From CAWGMT01 sp963823675 (GTDB taxonomy: Bacteria > Planctomycetota > Planctomycetia > Isosphaerales > Isosphaeraceae), in NCBI GenBank assembly GCA_963823675.1, contig CAWGMT010000006.1, positions 186,001 through 250,000 on the forward strand: a stretch of DNA of 64,000 nucleotides, written 5' to 3'. A model generated the notes under the pieces. The model did no database searches, was not told the DNA's origin, and worked only from the letters and a program-made list of their open reading frames with translations. Positions 55,050 to 63,834 of this stretch are shown here, one piece after another. Within the stretch, counting starts at the first letter, position 1; each line of letters begins with the position of its first letter. The translations under genes were made by a program, and so were the position numbers.

Positions 55050-56138
55050 ATGGCGCCGGCATCGGAGAAGATCAAAGTCATTTTCCTGGAAGCCCTCGAC
55101 AAGGCCACGCTGGCCGAACGGACTGCCTTTCTCGATGAGGCTTGTGCCCTTGACCACGGCCTGCGACAGCATGTCGATGCCCTGCTGCAAGCCCACGATC
55201 GCCCCGACCCACTCCTGGACCATTCCGCCGCCGAACACCTGGGCGTGGGGCCGGCCGAAATCATCGGGCCGGACGACTGGCTCGATTTCCTGGAGCCGCC
55301 GCGGCGGCCCGACTCGCTCGGCCGGCTGGCGCATTACGAGTTGCTGGAGGTGGTCGAGAGGGGCGCCTTCCGGACCGTGCTCAAGGCGTTCGACGAGAAG
55401 CTCGAACGGCTCGTCGCCGTCAAGGTCATGTCGCCGCACTTTGACGAGACCTCGGCGCACCGCCGGCGGTTCCTGCGCGAAGCGCGGTCGGCCGCGGCCG
55501 TCCGCCATGAAAACGTCATCGCCATTCACGCCGTCGAGGACCAGCCGGTCCCGTACCTGGTCATGGAGTACGTCGCCGGCCAAACCCTGCGCCAGAAGCT
55601 CGACGCGGCCGGGGCGCTCGAGGTGCCGGAGGTCCTGCGCATCGGCCTCCAGATTGCCCGCGGCCTGGCGGCCGCCCATGCGATGGGCTTGATTCACCGC
55701 GACATCAAGCCAAGCAACATCCTGCTCGAAACGGGCGTCGACCGCGTCAAGATCGCCGATTTCGGCCTGGCCCGCGCGGCCGATGATGGCACCATCAGCC
55801 CGGCGGGAATCATCGCCGGCACGCCGATGTACATGGCGCCCGAGCAGGCGACCGGCGCACCGATCGACCAGCGGGCGGACCTGTTCAGTTTCGGCAGCGT
55901 GCTCTATACGATGTGCACCGGCCAACCTCCGTTCCAGGCCGCGAGCGCCGTGGCCGTGCTCGAAAGCGTCGTCAAAGATACGCCCCGCCCGATCCGGGAG
56001 ATCGTCCCCGAGGTCCCGGAATGGCTGTGTGAGCTGATCGCGCGGCTGCACGCCAAAAACGCGGCCGATCGGCCCGCGTCGGCACAGGAGGTGGCCGACC
56101 TGCTCAAGCGGCACTCGGCCGAGCGAAGCGGCAAATGA
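55050..56138 (+). CDS. Ser/Thr protein kinase with degenerate glycine loop
   Basis: 362 residues, soluble. Kinase motifs: Lys125 in LVAVKVM, HRDIKPSN at 216-223, DFGLA at 237-241 and APE at 263-265. The glycine loop is ERGAFRTV (103-110) instead of the usual GxGxxG, so ATP binding may be weakened. The catalytic loop itself is intact. The protein ends directly after the kinase C-lobe and lacks the membrane helix and repeat domains usual for this family, so it may be truncated at the 3' end. No sigma gene lies upstream; instead a GGAATGAATTCCG repeat sits just before the ATG. Its N-terminus matches the truncated kinase at 44182, suggesting that a sigma/kinase pair was split. Confidence 0.83.
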   Translation: MAPASEKIKVIFLEALDKATLAERTAFLDEACALDHGLRQHVDALLQAHDRPDPLLDHSAAEHLGVGPAEIIGPDDWLDFLEPPRRPDSLGRLAHYELLEVVERGAFRTVLKAFDEKLERLVAVKVMSPHFDETSAHRRRFLREARSAAAVRHENVIAIHAVEDQPVPYLVMEYVAGQTLRQKLDAAGALEVPEVLRIGLQIARGLAAAHAMGLIHRDIKPSNILLETGVDRVKIADFGLARAADDGTISPAGIIAGTPMYMAPEQATGAPIDQRADLFSFGSVLYTMCTGQPPFQAASAVAVLESVVKDTPRPIREIVPEVPEWLCELIARLHAKNAADRPASAQEVADLLKRHSAERSGK

Positions 56139-56205
56139 ATATCCGGTTTGCGGTGAACGGCAAGTCCACATCCTTGGGGGCGGAGAGCAGCCAGTTCTGG
56201 AAACT

Positions 56206-57894
56206 CTAGCCGCCTCCATGAATTCGCTGCAATTGCCGTGCCCTTCCTAAAAGTGCAGCCGCTTGCCCGCGGGGAAACTTGGTGTGCAGGTACACGTACC
56301 TGATGACGGCCCGGGCAACGTGCTGTGGCGGTACGCCTCGATCCAGTTGCTCGTTCCACTGGTCTAGCTGAGGCTCGCTGATTTGCACGCCAAGTTGCGA
56401 CTGGAAGAGCGTGACGAAGGAGAAGAGTTGGGCCTGCTGGCGGGTTCCGACGTACTCCAGGGCACTGGCGGTCGAAGCGGCCGGGTACACGGTATCACCG
56501 TTGTAGATCGCCACGATTTCGTGGACGCCCGTGCCCAGCGAGCTGGTGGTGAAGGTGGCGACGCTCTCCTTGTAGGTGGGGTTCATCGAGTTGCCGATGG
56601 GTACGGGCTTCAGGTTGGTGATTCCGAGCAGCTTGTTGCCCTGAGCAAGATCGAAGTAGGAGACCGTACCCGTCGGGGGAACGGTCGAGAAATTCTCCTC
56701 GGTTGTCGTGCTATCGATGTTGGGGAAACTGAAGACCTGGGTCGTGAAAGTGATCGGGACACCCGGACTCGTCGAGCCGGCCGATGCGGTCAGCTCGAGT
56801 TTTGTGACCGGCTGGACCGATTCTGCGTAGGCGAGGATCTCTTTATTGTTAAGAAGCTGGATCGCGCCGGGAAAGAACGCGTCGATCTTGGCCGCGATCG
56901 CGTTGGCAAGCAGCGCCTGGCCGACGGTGCCCGGATGGAAACCGTCGCCGACGAACAGATCTGTATAGCTAGGCCCGGCTGCCGTGGGGTCGATGTAGGT
57001 TCCGTCTATGACCGGGTTGGCGAGGAAATTCTGGATCACGTCGTCGAGGTTGACGAACTGGACGTCGGGAGTACTCTTTGCCAGGTTCGCCAGATCGGTG
57101 TCAACCGTCATCGCAGTGCCCCCCAGGGCTATTTCCAGCAGGTTTCCGTACCCGGGAGCGACCGTGTTGATTGCCGCAACAGCTTTCTGCACCAAGGGAG
57201 TGACTCCGACGTCGGGAGGACTCACCAGCACAATGGGAAAGGTCGGGTTCTGGGCCCTGATCGCCGTGATGGCGTCTTGCACACCGGTCATGATGTCGTC
57301 CGGGATCGTCGTTCCGAACGCAGTATTGAGCTGGTCTTCGATGAACTGGCCGATCGTCTGTTGTCCGGAGCTCTGGCTCGCGATGTTAGTGAGCACCTGA
57401 CCGAGGGTGGATTCGTATTGGTTGCCGCCGATCAGGATGGTGGCGACGTCGATATTCGAAAGGCCGCCCGGTTGAGTCAGCAACCCAGGGGCAGCGGCGG
57501 GATCGCCACCGTTGTACTGGTTGATCAAGGTCGTCCCCGCGCCGGAGACGTCTGGTCCGACCGCGGTGGCACCGCTGCGCGCCCAGTCCTGCGCGTAGCC
57601 TTGATTGCGGGTCTCGCCCCGCGTGGTCGTGGAAAAGGCGCCGAAGGTGACTTGCGAGGGTCGCAGTGCCGAGAGAATCTCCACCCAGTTTTGCGCGGCC
57701 GTCCTGTACGGTGCATAAAACTGATATTCATCGGTAAGGCTATCGCCCAGGCTGCCGATCCGAATTGGGTCCGACGCCAGGAGCGTACGCTCCTCCATCT
57801 GCTCGACTCCGAGGAATCGCCGCCTCCTGGAGGCTGTCTTCGCAGGCCCATCCTGGCTCGCACCGAAATTGAGTAACCTGAAGGGCCGGATCAT
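56206..57894 (-). CDS. Secreted GDSL/SGNH-family hydrolase with Ig-like C-terminal domain
   Basis: 562 residues from the ATG at 57894, chosen because AGGA lies 8 bases upstream; GTG at 57927 is a longer alternative. Export motif FLGVEQMEERTLLAS. SGNH blocks: block I GSLGDSLTDEYQF with the nucleophile Ser, block III-like ILIGGNQY with Asn, and block V VGDGFHPG with Asp and His. An esterase or lipase acting on exopolymers is likely. The C-terminal half has an Ig-like repeat (GTVSYFDLAQGNKLLGITNL) and a helical tail (LFQSQLGVQISEPQLDQWNE) similar to DUF4214-type ends. The gene is convergent with the kinase at 55050. Confidence 0.82.
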   Translation of the reverse strand: MIRPFRLLNFGASQDGPAKTASRRRRFLGVEQMEERTLLASDPIRIGSLGDSLTDEYQFYAPYRTAAQNWVEILSALRPSQVTFGAFSTTTRGETRNQGYAQDWARSGATAVGPDVSGAGTTLINQYNGGDPAAAPGLLTQPGGLSNIDVATILIGGNQYESTLGQVLTNIASQSSGQQTIGQFIEDQLNTAFGTTIPDDIMTGVQDAITAIRAQNPTFPIVLVSPPDVGVTPLVQKAVAAINTVAPGYGNLLEIALGGTAMTVDTDLANLAKSTPDVQFVNLDDVIQNFLANPVIDGTYIDPTAAGPSYTDLFVGDGFHPGTVGQALLANAIAAKIDAFFPGAIQLLNNKEILAYAESVQPVTKLELTASAGSTSPGVPITFTTQVFSFPNIDSTTTEENFSTVPPTGTVSYFDLAQGNKLLGITNLKPVPIGNSMNPTYKESVATFTTSSLGTGVHEIVAIYNGDTVYPAASTASALEYVGTRQQAQLFSFVTLFQSQLGVQISEPQLDQWNEQLDRGVPPQHVARAVIRYVYLHTKFPRGQAAALLGRARQLQRIHGGG

Positions 57895-58223
57895 CGCTGC
57901 CATCCTACGTGTAGTTAGACTGTCCACGAGATATCACCGACCCGCCGCACGGGAAGCCGGCTCAATACGCTTGGACAGCCATACTAAACCAGCCAAACTG
58001 CCCTGTCAATTTGCACGGGCGCATCTTCGCCAGTTTGCGTTTGCGGTCCGACCTCGAAACTGGCAGGACGGCCGTCGAACCCCGAGAATGACCGCCTCGA
58101 TACCGGTGCGGCGGCCAAACGCAGGCGGAAATGCCCCGACCCGGGCAACGAGCCCGGGTCGTGGAGGTTTTCTGGTCGGGTCAGTGGTGGAAATCGATTA
58201 CGCCCCGACTGGGGGATCGTAGC
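57895..58223. other. Intergenic region, nothing recognised
   Basis: It contains the upstream region of the GDSL hydrolase gene (minus strand) and the downstream region of the candidate selenoprotein gene. A short inverted word, CCCGGGCAACGAGCCCGGG-like (58139-58157), may form a hairpin. No gene is seen. Confidence 0.4.
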
Positions 58224-58781
58224 TCACTTGCTCAGAAGCTTGGGGATGTCGGACACGATGGTCTCAACGTCCTTGTCGGTCAACTCGCCCTTGTAGGCGT
58301 GGTTGACCTTGACCTGATGATGGTTCCACATCAGCACGGTTACGTCCGCATCCTTGGCGATCTCGTAGTCGGGAGGTCCGTCGATCTCGCCGATCATCGT
58401 CAGGGGGACATGTTTGACGCCGGCGTCCTGGGCCAGCTTCTCGAGAGCCTCTCGCGTCTTGTCGCCGTCTTTCGTCATGATGACGACGAAGCTCTTGAGG
58501 CTCACATTTTCGCCGATCTTCTTATCGATCTGCTTGACCAAACTGGCCAAGGGCCCCGAGGTCTTGCGGGCGAACACGCAGACCACGGGAGCAGCGCCAT
58601 ATCTTCAGCGGTAGCACAGAGTCGTGCCCTTGTTGGGGCCGGTGACATCGTCAACGTTGAACGCGTTGACGGATTCACCGGGCTTCAATCCCGATTGGAC
58701 GGCATCTCCCGCAAAGCTGGTCCCCACCACGATGATGGAGACCACCACGGACGAGATGCCCTTTGCGGATTTTGATCGCAT
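58224..58781 (-). CDS. Exported thioredoxin-like CxxC-family protein with in-frame TGA: candidate selenoprotein
   Basis: If the TGA at 58605-58607 is read through, this is one protein of 185 residues. ATG at 58781 has a strong AAGGAGAAG site. Residues 1-25 form a signal peptide (VVVSIIVVGTSFAG). Then come LKPGESVNAFNVDDVTGPNK and GTTLCYR-TGA-RYGAAPVVCVFAR. In planctomycete relatives this motif is, as I recall, C-x-x-C (CYRC or CLYC followed by K/RYG), so the TGA sits exactly where the second Cys is expected (residue 59, giving C56-x-x-U59). The frame is intact on both sides, and the second part (58224-58586) is well conserved in character (DADVTVLMWNHHQVKVNHAY). A SECIS-like hairpin follows the TGA. 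Alternatives are a nonsense mutation or a base-call error. Confidence 0.68.
58569..58598 (-). promoter_or_regulatory. Possible bacterial SECIS element after the in-frame TGA
   Basis: Six bases after the TGA, GGCG pairs with a later CGCC. Inside this an imperfect stem, CCCGU with GCGUG (one mismatch), closes a GGUCU loop that begins 20 bases after the TGA. The E. coli fdhF SECIS, as I know it, also presents GGUCU in its apical loop about 18 bases after UGA. The fit was made by eye, and the stem is weak with an asymmetric internal loop. Confidence 0.45.
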
Positions 58782-58921
58782 TGGCTTCTCCTTGGAATGG
58801 GCCCGACCAGAGACCCCGCTCTTGGCCCCTTCATGCTGTTCGCTAAAATGCGCTCTGGCCAGCGGGATTGGTCTGATATGTCGCGGGCCGGCCATAAGCA
58901 GGGCTTATGAGGCGGCACCGT

Positions 58922-59854
58922 TCATGGTCGATCGGCCTCGATCGGATGCGTCTCGAGGAAATGGAGGAACACGGCCGCGGCCGGAGGCAGGGGACGGCGG
59001 CGGTGAAAGACGAGGTAGAAATGCCGCGTGAGGTCGAGGCCCGTGACGGCGACCGCGTGCAGCTCCTTGGAGCCGACTTCCCTTCGGACGGCCAGTCGCG
59101 AGAGGAAAGCAACCCCAAGGCCCCGGCTCACGGCATCCTTGATGGCCGCGTTGCTGCCGAGCTCGAGGGTGACATTGAGGTCCGCGAGCGAGGTGCCGGC
59201 CCGAGCCAGGCCCTTCTCCAAGGCGCACCGAGAACCCGATCCCGGCTCTCGGATGATGAGCATCTCGCTTTTCAGGGCTCTGAGCGAGACGGATTTTCGT
59301 CCGACCAGGGCATGTCCCGAATGGACGATCAGCACGAGGCGATCGGACGCGATCGTGCGATATTCGAGGTTGGGGTTCTCGATTTCCTGTCCGGCGAGCC
59401 CGAGTGTTGCCCGGCCCTTCTCGATATCCTTCAACACCATGCCGCTATCGCTCACCGTCGCTCGGACACGCACTCCGGGATGTTCGGCGTGAAAAGCCGA
59501 GAGCAAGGGCGGGAGGAAGCATTCGCCGGGCACCGAGCTGGCTGAAATCGACAGGTCTCCCGAGACGGCCGGATGAAAGCCGCTGAGGTTCCTTCGAGCT
59601 TGCTCGTGCAGGTCGAGGATTTGACGAGCGTAGTCGTAGAGCCGCTGACCGGCTTCGGTGACGGCGATCCTGCCGGCCCGGCGGTCGAACAGCGAGACGC
59701 GAAGCTCCTTCTCGAGGATGGCGATTCGTTGGCTCACAGCCGCTTGGGTGATGCCTAGTTCCGATGCAGCGGTTGTGAAGCTCCCTTGCTCCGCAGCCCT
59801 CACGAACGTCGAGAGGTGTGGAAGCTCCGCGAGAGTGGAAGTGAGCAGGGCCAT
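58922..59854 (-). CDS. LysR-family transcriptional regulator
   Basis: 310 residues. The N-terminal winged helix-turn-helix (ELPHLSTFVRAAEQGSFTTA, then ITQAAVSQRIAILEKELRVS, LFDRR) occupies residues 10-70. The C-terminal effector-binding domain (GDLSISASSVPGECFLPPLL, VRVRATVSDSGMVLKDIEKG) is of the CysB/CysL-like type. It would bind DNA as a tetramer and respond to a small molecule that is not identifiable here. It lies upstream of the candidate selenoprotein on the same strand, 140 bases away, and could regulate it or itself. No divergent target gene is present. Confidence 0.9.
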   Translation of the reverse strand: MALLTSTLAELPHLSTFVRAAEQGSFTTAASELGITQAAVSQRIAILEKELRVSLFDRRAGRIAVTEAGQRLYDYARQILDLHEQARRNLSGFHPAVSGDLSISASSVPGECFLPPLLSAFHAEHPGVRVRATVSDSGMVLKDIEKGRATLGLAGQEIENPNLEYRTIASDRLVLIVHSGHALVGRKSVSLRALKSEMLIIREPGSGSRCALEKGLARAGTSLADLNVTLELGSNAAIKDAVSRGLGVAFLSRLAVRREVGSKELHAVAVTGLDLTRHFYLVFHRRRPLPPAAAVFLHFLETHPIEADRP

Positions 59855-60166
59855 GCTTCTCGAAGCGCCTCGGGATGAAACTCAAACGTCGCGTGGTTGA
59901 TCGGCTGCGATCATCTGCCGGGCTTGCGACCAGGGGATTGTCTTGGCGTGCCCGCTTTCCACCTGGTCTGCTCCCTGAAAACTGTTTCACCGAGAATGCG
60001 AGTCTCTTGGAAAGATGAGCCACGGAAGGACGCACTTGAGGATCCCTTCTCCGTTGGCTTCCGCGTGATCTGACACTCGACTGCGGCGCCACGCAACAAT
60101 AATTGTCGCCTTTCGCTCCGCGACAGGGCTTTCTTTCGCGGAGCGAAAGACGGCACCTTCGGGTAA
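59855..60166. other. Intergenic region containing a dispersed palindrome
   Basis: This lies between two minus-strand genes. Apart from the palindrome at 60110-60149 no gene or RNA is recognised. Confidence 0.4.
60110..60149. repeat. Dispersed palindrome, second copy
   Basis: CTTTCGCTCCGCG, a short centre, then CGCGGAGCGAAAG, the same element as at 21056-21095. It lies 18 bases after the stop of the gene at 60167-60940 (minus strand) and may also act as its terminator. Confidence 0.7.
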
Positions 60167-60940
60167 CTATTCGGACAAGAGCTTTTTCGCCTCGCTCGCC
60201 GTGAACAGAATCGACCAGTGGGCGTCGTTGACCTCATCTTGCGCGATCATCTTCACGCCCGCTTCCTTGATGACCTGCTTGAGCGCGGGTCGCTCATTCC
60301 TCGCCACGTTCTTGATTTTCACAAAGCGTTCGTGCGTGTTCTTATTGAAGAGTAGTTGAATCTGGTCGTGCTCGAGCGGCGTGTTCTTCATTTTCAAGGC
60401 GCGGTGCAGGGCTGCCTTGAGTTGCGCGTCTTCCTCCTTGGGCCGGGGACGCGCTGCCCGAAGAAAAGCTTCAACTTCAGCTTGAGGCACCCCGATCGTG
60501 TGATCGTTGATCTCGACCACGTGGTTCAAGACATCATCCTGGAAAGATTCCATGACCAGAGAGACAATCGCTTCGGCCGGTACACGGATGAAGCTATGTG
60601 GATGATCGAAACCAGCACTGGAAATCAGGTTGACTCTCGGCGTGCTTTGCCCATCCTCGATCTGGGCTAGAGCGAGCGTGCGTGCGAGCTGCTTGCGTTG
60701 GTACTCGAGCGGAATTGCGATGTGAACCAGGACGAGAGCCTCTCCGTTTTTCTCGTTGACGACCCGCCGGACGCCCAGAACGTTGGGGTTGACTTGGTTC
60801 ATCCAGACCGCCATCACCCACTCCGCGACCCTCCCTTTCCTGTGTTCTGGCTCCGGAGGCGGGTTGACCATCACGAAGCTTGGGTAATGGGGGTTATCCG
60901 CTCGCAGTTGCGTATGACTTTGACTGTGATTGTGATCCAT
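60167..60940 (-). CDS. Protein of unknown function
   Basis: 257 residues, no signal peptide and no membrane segment. The N-terminus is His-rich (MDHNHSQSHTQ). The middle looks like a mixed alpha/beta domain (VNPNVLGVRRVVNEKNGEAL, VLVHIAIPLEYQRKQLARTL). The C-terminal half is charged and helical (KEEDAQLKAALHRALKMKNT). No catalytic motif was recognised. The ATG at 60940 lacks a good ribosome binding site, so the true start may be one of the internal Met codons. It stands alone between a palindrome downstream and an uncharacterised gap upstream. Confidence 0.65.
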   Translation of the reverse strand: MDHNHSQSHTQLRADNPHYPSFVMVNPPPEPEHRKGRVAEWVMAVWMNQVNPNVLGVRRVVNEKNGEALVLVHIAIPLEYQRKQLARTLALAQIEDGQSTPRVNLISSAGFDHPHSFIRVPAEAIVSLVMESFQDDVLNHVVEINDHTIGVPQAEVEAFLRAARPRPKEEDAQLKAALHRALKMKNTPLEHDQIQLLFNKNTHERFVKIKNVARNERPALKQVIKEAGVKMIAQDEVNDAHWSILFTASEAKKLLSE

Positions 60941-61174
60941 GTGTGTTTGATCGATCGGCGTAGTGAATCAGATGGGCTCCGGTCTGGCCCAATAAGCATA
61001 CCATTTTGGAGGTCTGGCGTGACCCATCTGGTCGGTCTCGCGTAGGCCTGCCTTGAAGAATTGACGAAGATCGCGGTTGAGGGTGGATCGGAGGAACCTG
61101 GCTCGGTAGGCTGGAAAAGCAGCAGAGAGAGCGAAGCGACCGAGTGAAGTCCTGACCAATACGAGGAACGATTC
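60941..61174. other. Divergent intergenic region, nothing recognised
   Basis: It separates the unknown minus-strand gene from the YncE/phosphoesterase gene. The last bases hold ACGAGGAACG, a ribosome binding site for the ATG at 61175. No RNA gene or repeat was recognised. Confidence 0.4.
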
Positions 61175-61393
61175 ATGGCCGAGCGGACCCTGGTAACCCT
61201 GTTCTGGCTGGCGGTAGGAGTGGGGGCATGCTCCGTCAGCCATCCGGCCGCTGCCGACGATAAAGTCCGTGTTGCGACGCAGTTGCAGGAACCCAAGGCC
61301 GCGGATCACGCGACGGCCGGCGACGATCATAGCCGGGCAGGGGGGACGCGACAAGCCCGTCCCTGCGCGATGGGATTGTCTGGCCGGGAATGA
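61175..61393 (+). CDS. YncE/phosphoesterase gene, fragment 1: signal peptide and N-terminus
   Basis: ATG at 61175 after GAGGAA. Residues 1-27 are a Sec signal (TLVTLFWLAVGVGACS, then HPAAADD). After about residue 55 the frame goes out of register. Adding one G to the run of six at 61340-61345 gives GDATSPSLRDGIVWPGMTRA and joins the propeller fragment at 61390. On its own this fragment has no function. Confidence 0.72.
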   Translation: MAERTLVTLFWLAVGVGACSVSHPAAADDKVRVATQLQEPKAADHATAGDDHSRAGGTRQARPCAMGLSGRE

Positions 61394-62505
61394 CCCGGGC
61401 GGGCACGATCGTCCTGCCCAATGGCTGGTCGCTCAAGCCGGCCGGCCGCCAGACCCGCGTGGGCGATCTGCCGGTGCAAATCGCGCTGCACCCGAGCGAG
61501 CCCATTCTGGCCATCCTTCACGCCGGTTACGGCGAGCACGAAATCGTGACCGTCCACGCGGACAACGGCCGGTTGATCGGCCGCGTGTCCGTTCCGGCGA
61601 GCTTCAGCGGACTGACCTGGTCGGCGGACGGGAAGAAACTCTTCGTCGGCGGAGGTTTCGATGATTTGATCTATCGATTCGATCATTCTGAAGGGCTGTT
61701 ATCCCACAAAACGGCTTTCGAGTATCCCGACCGCAAGATCTTTCTTGCCGAGGCCAACCCGCGGTTGGGCGGCGGCACCAGGAAGCACCAGCGCGTGCCG
61801 GCGGGCCTCGCCGTGACCAGGGACGGGAGCGTGCTGTATGCCGCGGCGCCCTTCGGGCACTCGATCGGGCGGTTTGATGCGGGATCGGGCAAGTTCCTGG
61901 GCGAGATCGCGCTTGATCCGGAAAGCTACCCCTACGGCGTGGTGCTCGACGAGTCGCGCAAGCGGCTGTACGTCAGCCTCTGGAGCAAGGCCCGCGTTGC
62001 GGTGGTCGACACCGACTCGTTCACGGTCGCCGCCCTTTGGCCGACCCAGGAGCACCCCAACGAGATGATCCTGGCGCGTGGGGGTAAGTTTCTTTTTGTC
62101 GCCAACGCCAATCGCAACACGGTCACCGTCATCGACGCCCTTGCCGGCAAGCCGATCGAGACGATCGGCACGGCGATCGACCCCCAGGCCCCCGCGGGAA
62201 GTACCCCCAACTCGCTGGCCCTTTCGCCCGATGAATCGATGCTGTTCGTCGCCAATGCCAACACCAATGACCTGGCGGTCGTCAATGTCAAGGAGCCGGG
62301 CGGCAGCGCGCCGCTGGGCTTCATCCCCGTGGGATGGTATCCCACGTCCGTGCGAGTCGACCGCGCCGGCAAGACGATCTATGTGACCAACGGTAAGGGC
62401 GCCAGCTCGCGGCCAATCGCGATGGGCCGCTCCCGGGCTTTCGGGGAGCCGGCAGCTCGACTCGCGAGTACATCGGCGGCCTTTTCCAGGGCACGCTGTC
62501 GCTGA
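61390..62505 (+). CDS. YncE/phosphoesterase gene, fragment 2: YVTN beta-propeller
   Basis: 371 residues, most of them a seven-bladed-type YVTN/YncE propeller: VQIALHPSEPILAILHAGYG, GVVLDESRKRLYVSLWSKAR, MILARGGKFLFVANANRNTV and LALSPDESMLFVANANTNDL. It ends with TIYVTNGKGASSRP, after which a missing A near 62415 shifts the frame. Corrected, it continues NRDGPLPGFRGAGSSTREYI into fragment 3. Together the fragments make about 876 residues, the size of known bifunctional YncE family / alkaline phosphatase family proteins. The protein is periplasmic or extracellular. The propeller probably mediates binding, since no enzyme site is seen in it. Confidence 0.82.
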   Translation: MTRAGTIVLPNGWSLKPAGRQTRVGDLPVQIALHPSEPILAILHAGYGEHEIVTVHADNGRLIGRVSVPASFSGLTWSADGKKLFVGGGFDDLIYRFDHSEGLLSHKTAFEYPDRKIFLAEANPRLGGGTRKHQRVPAGLAVTRDGSVLYAAAPFGHSIGRFDAGSGKFLGEIALDPESYPYGVVLDESRKRLYVSLWSKARVAVVDTDSFTVAALWPTQEHPNEMILARGGKFLFVANANRNTVTVIDALAGKPIETIGTAIDPQAPAGSTPNSLALSPDESMLFVANANTNDLAVVNVKEPGGSAPLGFIPVGWYPTSVRVDRAGKTIYVTNGKGASSRPIAMGRSRAFGEPAARLASTSAAFSRARCR

Positions 62506-62510
62506 TTCCC

Positions 62511-63803
62511 ATGCCCGACCCCAGGCGGATGGCTGCCTATTCGCAGACCGTTTACGACTGTAGCCCACTCAAGCGCGGCGAGCCGGCATCGGTTCGGGGG
62601 CCGGTCGGCGCCTTGCCCGCCGGACATCCGATCCCGTCGAAGGTGGGCGATCCTTCGCCAATCCGGTACGTCATCTACGTCATCAAGGAGAACCGCACTT
62701 ACGACCAGGTATTCGGCGACATGCCCCAGGGCAACGGCGAACCGAACCTCTGCTTGTTTCCGGAAGCGATCACGCCCAACCATCACGCACTGGTCCGCGA
62801 GTTCGTGCTCCTGGACAACTTTTACGTCGATAGCGAGGTGAGCGCCGACGGACACGAATGGTCGATGGGGGCCTATGCCACCGACTTCGTCGAGCGAATC
62901 TGGCCGCTGGGGTATCGTGGCGATCGCCGCGTTCCCTATCCCGCCGAGGGCGCCGTTCTCCACGCCGCCAAGCCCTCGGGCGGCTATATCTGGGACAAGG
63001 CGGCGGAGAAGGGGGTCAGCTACCGCAGTTACGGCGAGTTCGTCGCCAACGGGCCCACCGCGAGCCTTCCCGGCATGACTCCGGTCAAAGCACTCATGGC
63101 ACATTTCGATCCGTTCTACCGCAGCTTCGACATGGACTATCCCGACGTCAAGCGCGGCGACCGGTTCCTCCAGGAGCTCGCCGGGTTCGAGAAAGCCGGC
63201 GAGATGCCCCGGCTGGTGATCCTGCGGCTGCCCAACGACCATACGTCGGGTACGTCTCCCGGCAAGTGGACGGTGACGGCCTGTGTCGGCGACAACGACC
63301 TGGCTCTGGGAAGACTCATCGAGGGCTTGAGCCGCAGCCGGTTCTGGCGGCAGATGGCGGTCTTCGTCGTCGAGGACGACGCGCAGAACGGCTCGGACCA
63401 CGTCGACGCCCATCGGACCGTCGCCCTGGCGATCAGCCCCTACATCAAGCGGCACTCGGTCGATTCAACGCTCTACAGCACCTCCTCGATGCTCCGTACC
63501 ATGGAGCTGGTCCTGGGACTAGAGCCCATGAGCCAGTTCGACGCGGCCGCCCGGCCGATGTTCGCCTCATTCACGAATCAACCGGACTTCACTCCCTATG
63601 TCCACCTGCCGGCCCGGGTCGATATCAACGCGCGCAACACCGGTCGAGAGCCCATGGCCGCGGTCTCGCAACGACTCAACCTCGAGGTCGAAGACCGGGC
63701 CGACGACCTTCTGTTCAACGAGATCATCTGGAAAGCCGTCAAGGGCGCCAACGCGGTGATGCCGCCACCGGTCCGCGCGGCTTTCGTATTGCCCCGGCAC
63801 TGA
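62511..63803 (+). CDS. YncE/phosphoesterase gene, fragment 3: phosphoesterase domain
   Basis: 430 residues matching the phosphoesterase family of phospholipase C and acid phosphatase. The metal-site opening is YVIYVIKENRTYDQVFGDMP (Glu and Asn-Arg-Thr). Later motifs are LLDNFYVDSEVSADGHEWSM, LPNDHTSG, AVFVVEDDAQNGSDHVDAHR and ALAISPYIK. These provide the Asp, His and Glu ligands expected of the alkaline phosphatase superfamily fold. The ATG at 62511 is internal to the restored frame and may not be a real start. The likely role is hydrolysis of extracellular phosphoesters. Confidence 0.85.
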   Translation: MPDPRRMAAYSQTVYDCSPLKRGEPASVRGPVGALPAGHPIPSKVGDPSPIRYVIYVIKENRTYDQVFGDMPQGNGEPNLCLFPEAITPNHHALVREFVLLDNFYVDSEVSADGHEWSMGAYATDFVERIWPLGYRGDRRVPYPAEGAVLHAAKPSGGYIWDKAAEKGVSYRSYGEFVANGPTASLPGMTPVKALMAHFDPFYRSFDMDYPDVKRGDRFLQELAGFEKAGEMPRLVILRLPNDHTSGTSPGKWTVTACVGDNDLALGRLIEGLSRSRFWRQMAVFVVEDDAQNGSDHVDAHRTVALAISPYIKRHSVDSTLYSTSSMLRTMELVLGLEPMSQFDAAARPMFASFTNQPDFTPYVHLPARVDINARNTGREPMAAVSQRLNLEVEDRADDLLFNEIIWKAVKGANAVMPPPVRAAFVLPRH

Positions 63804-63834
63804 GGATCGGGACGCAAGATACTGGGATACGAGC

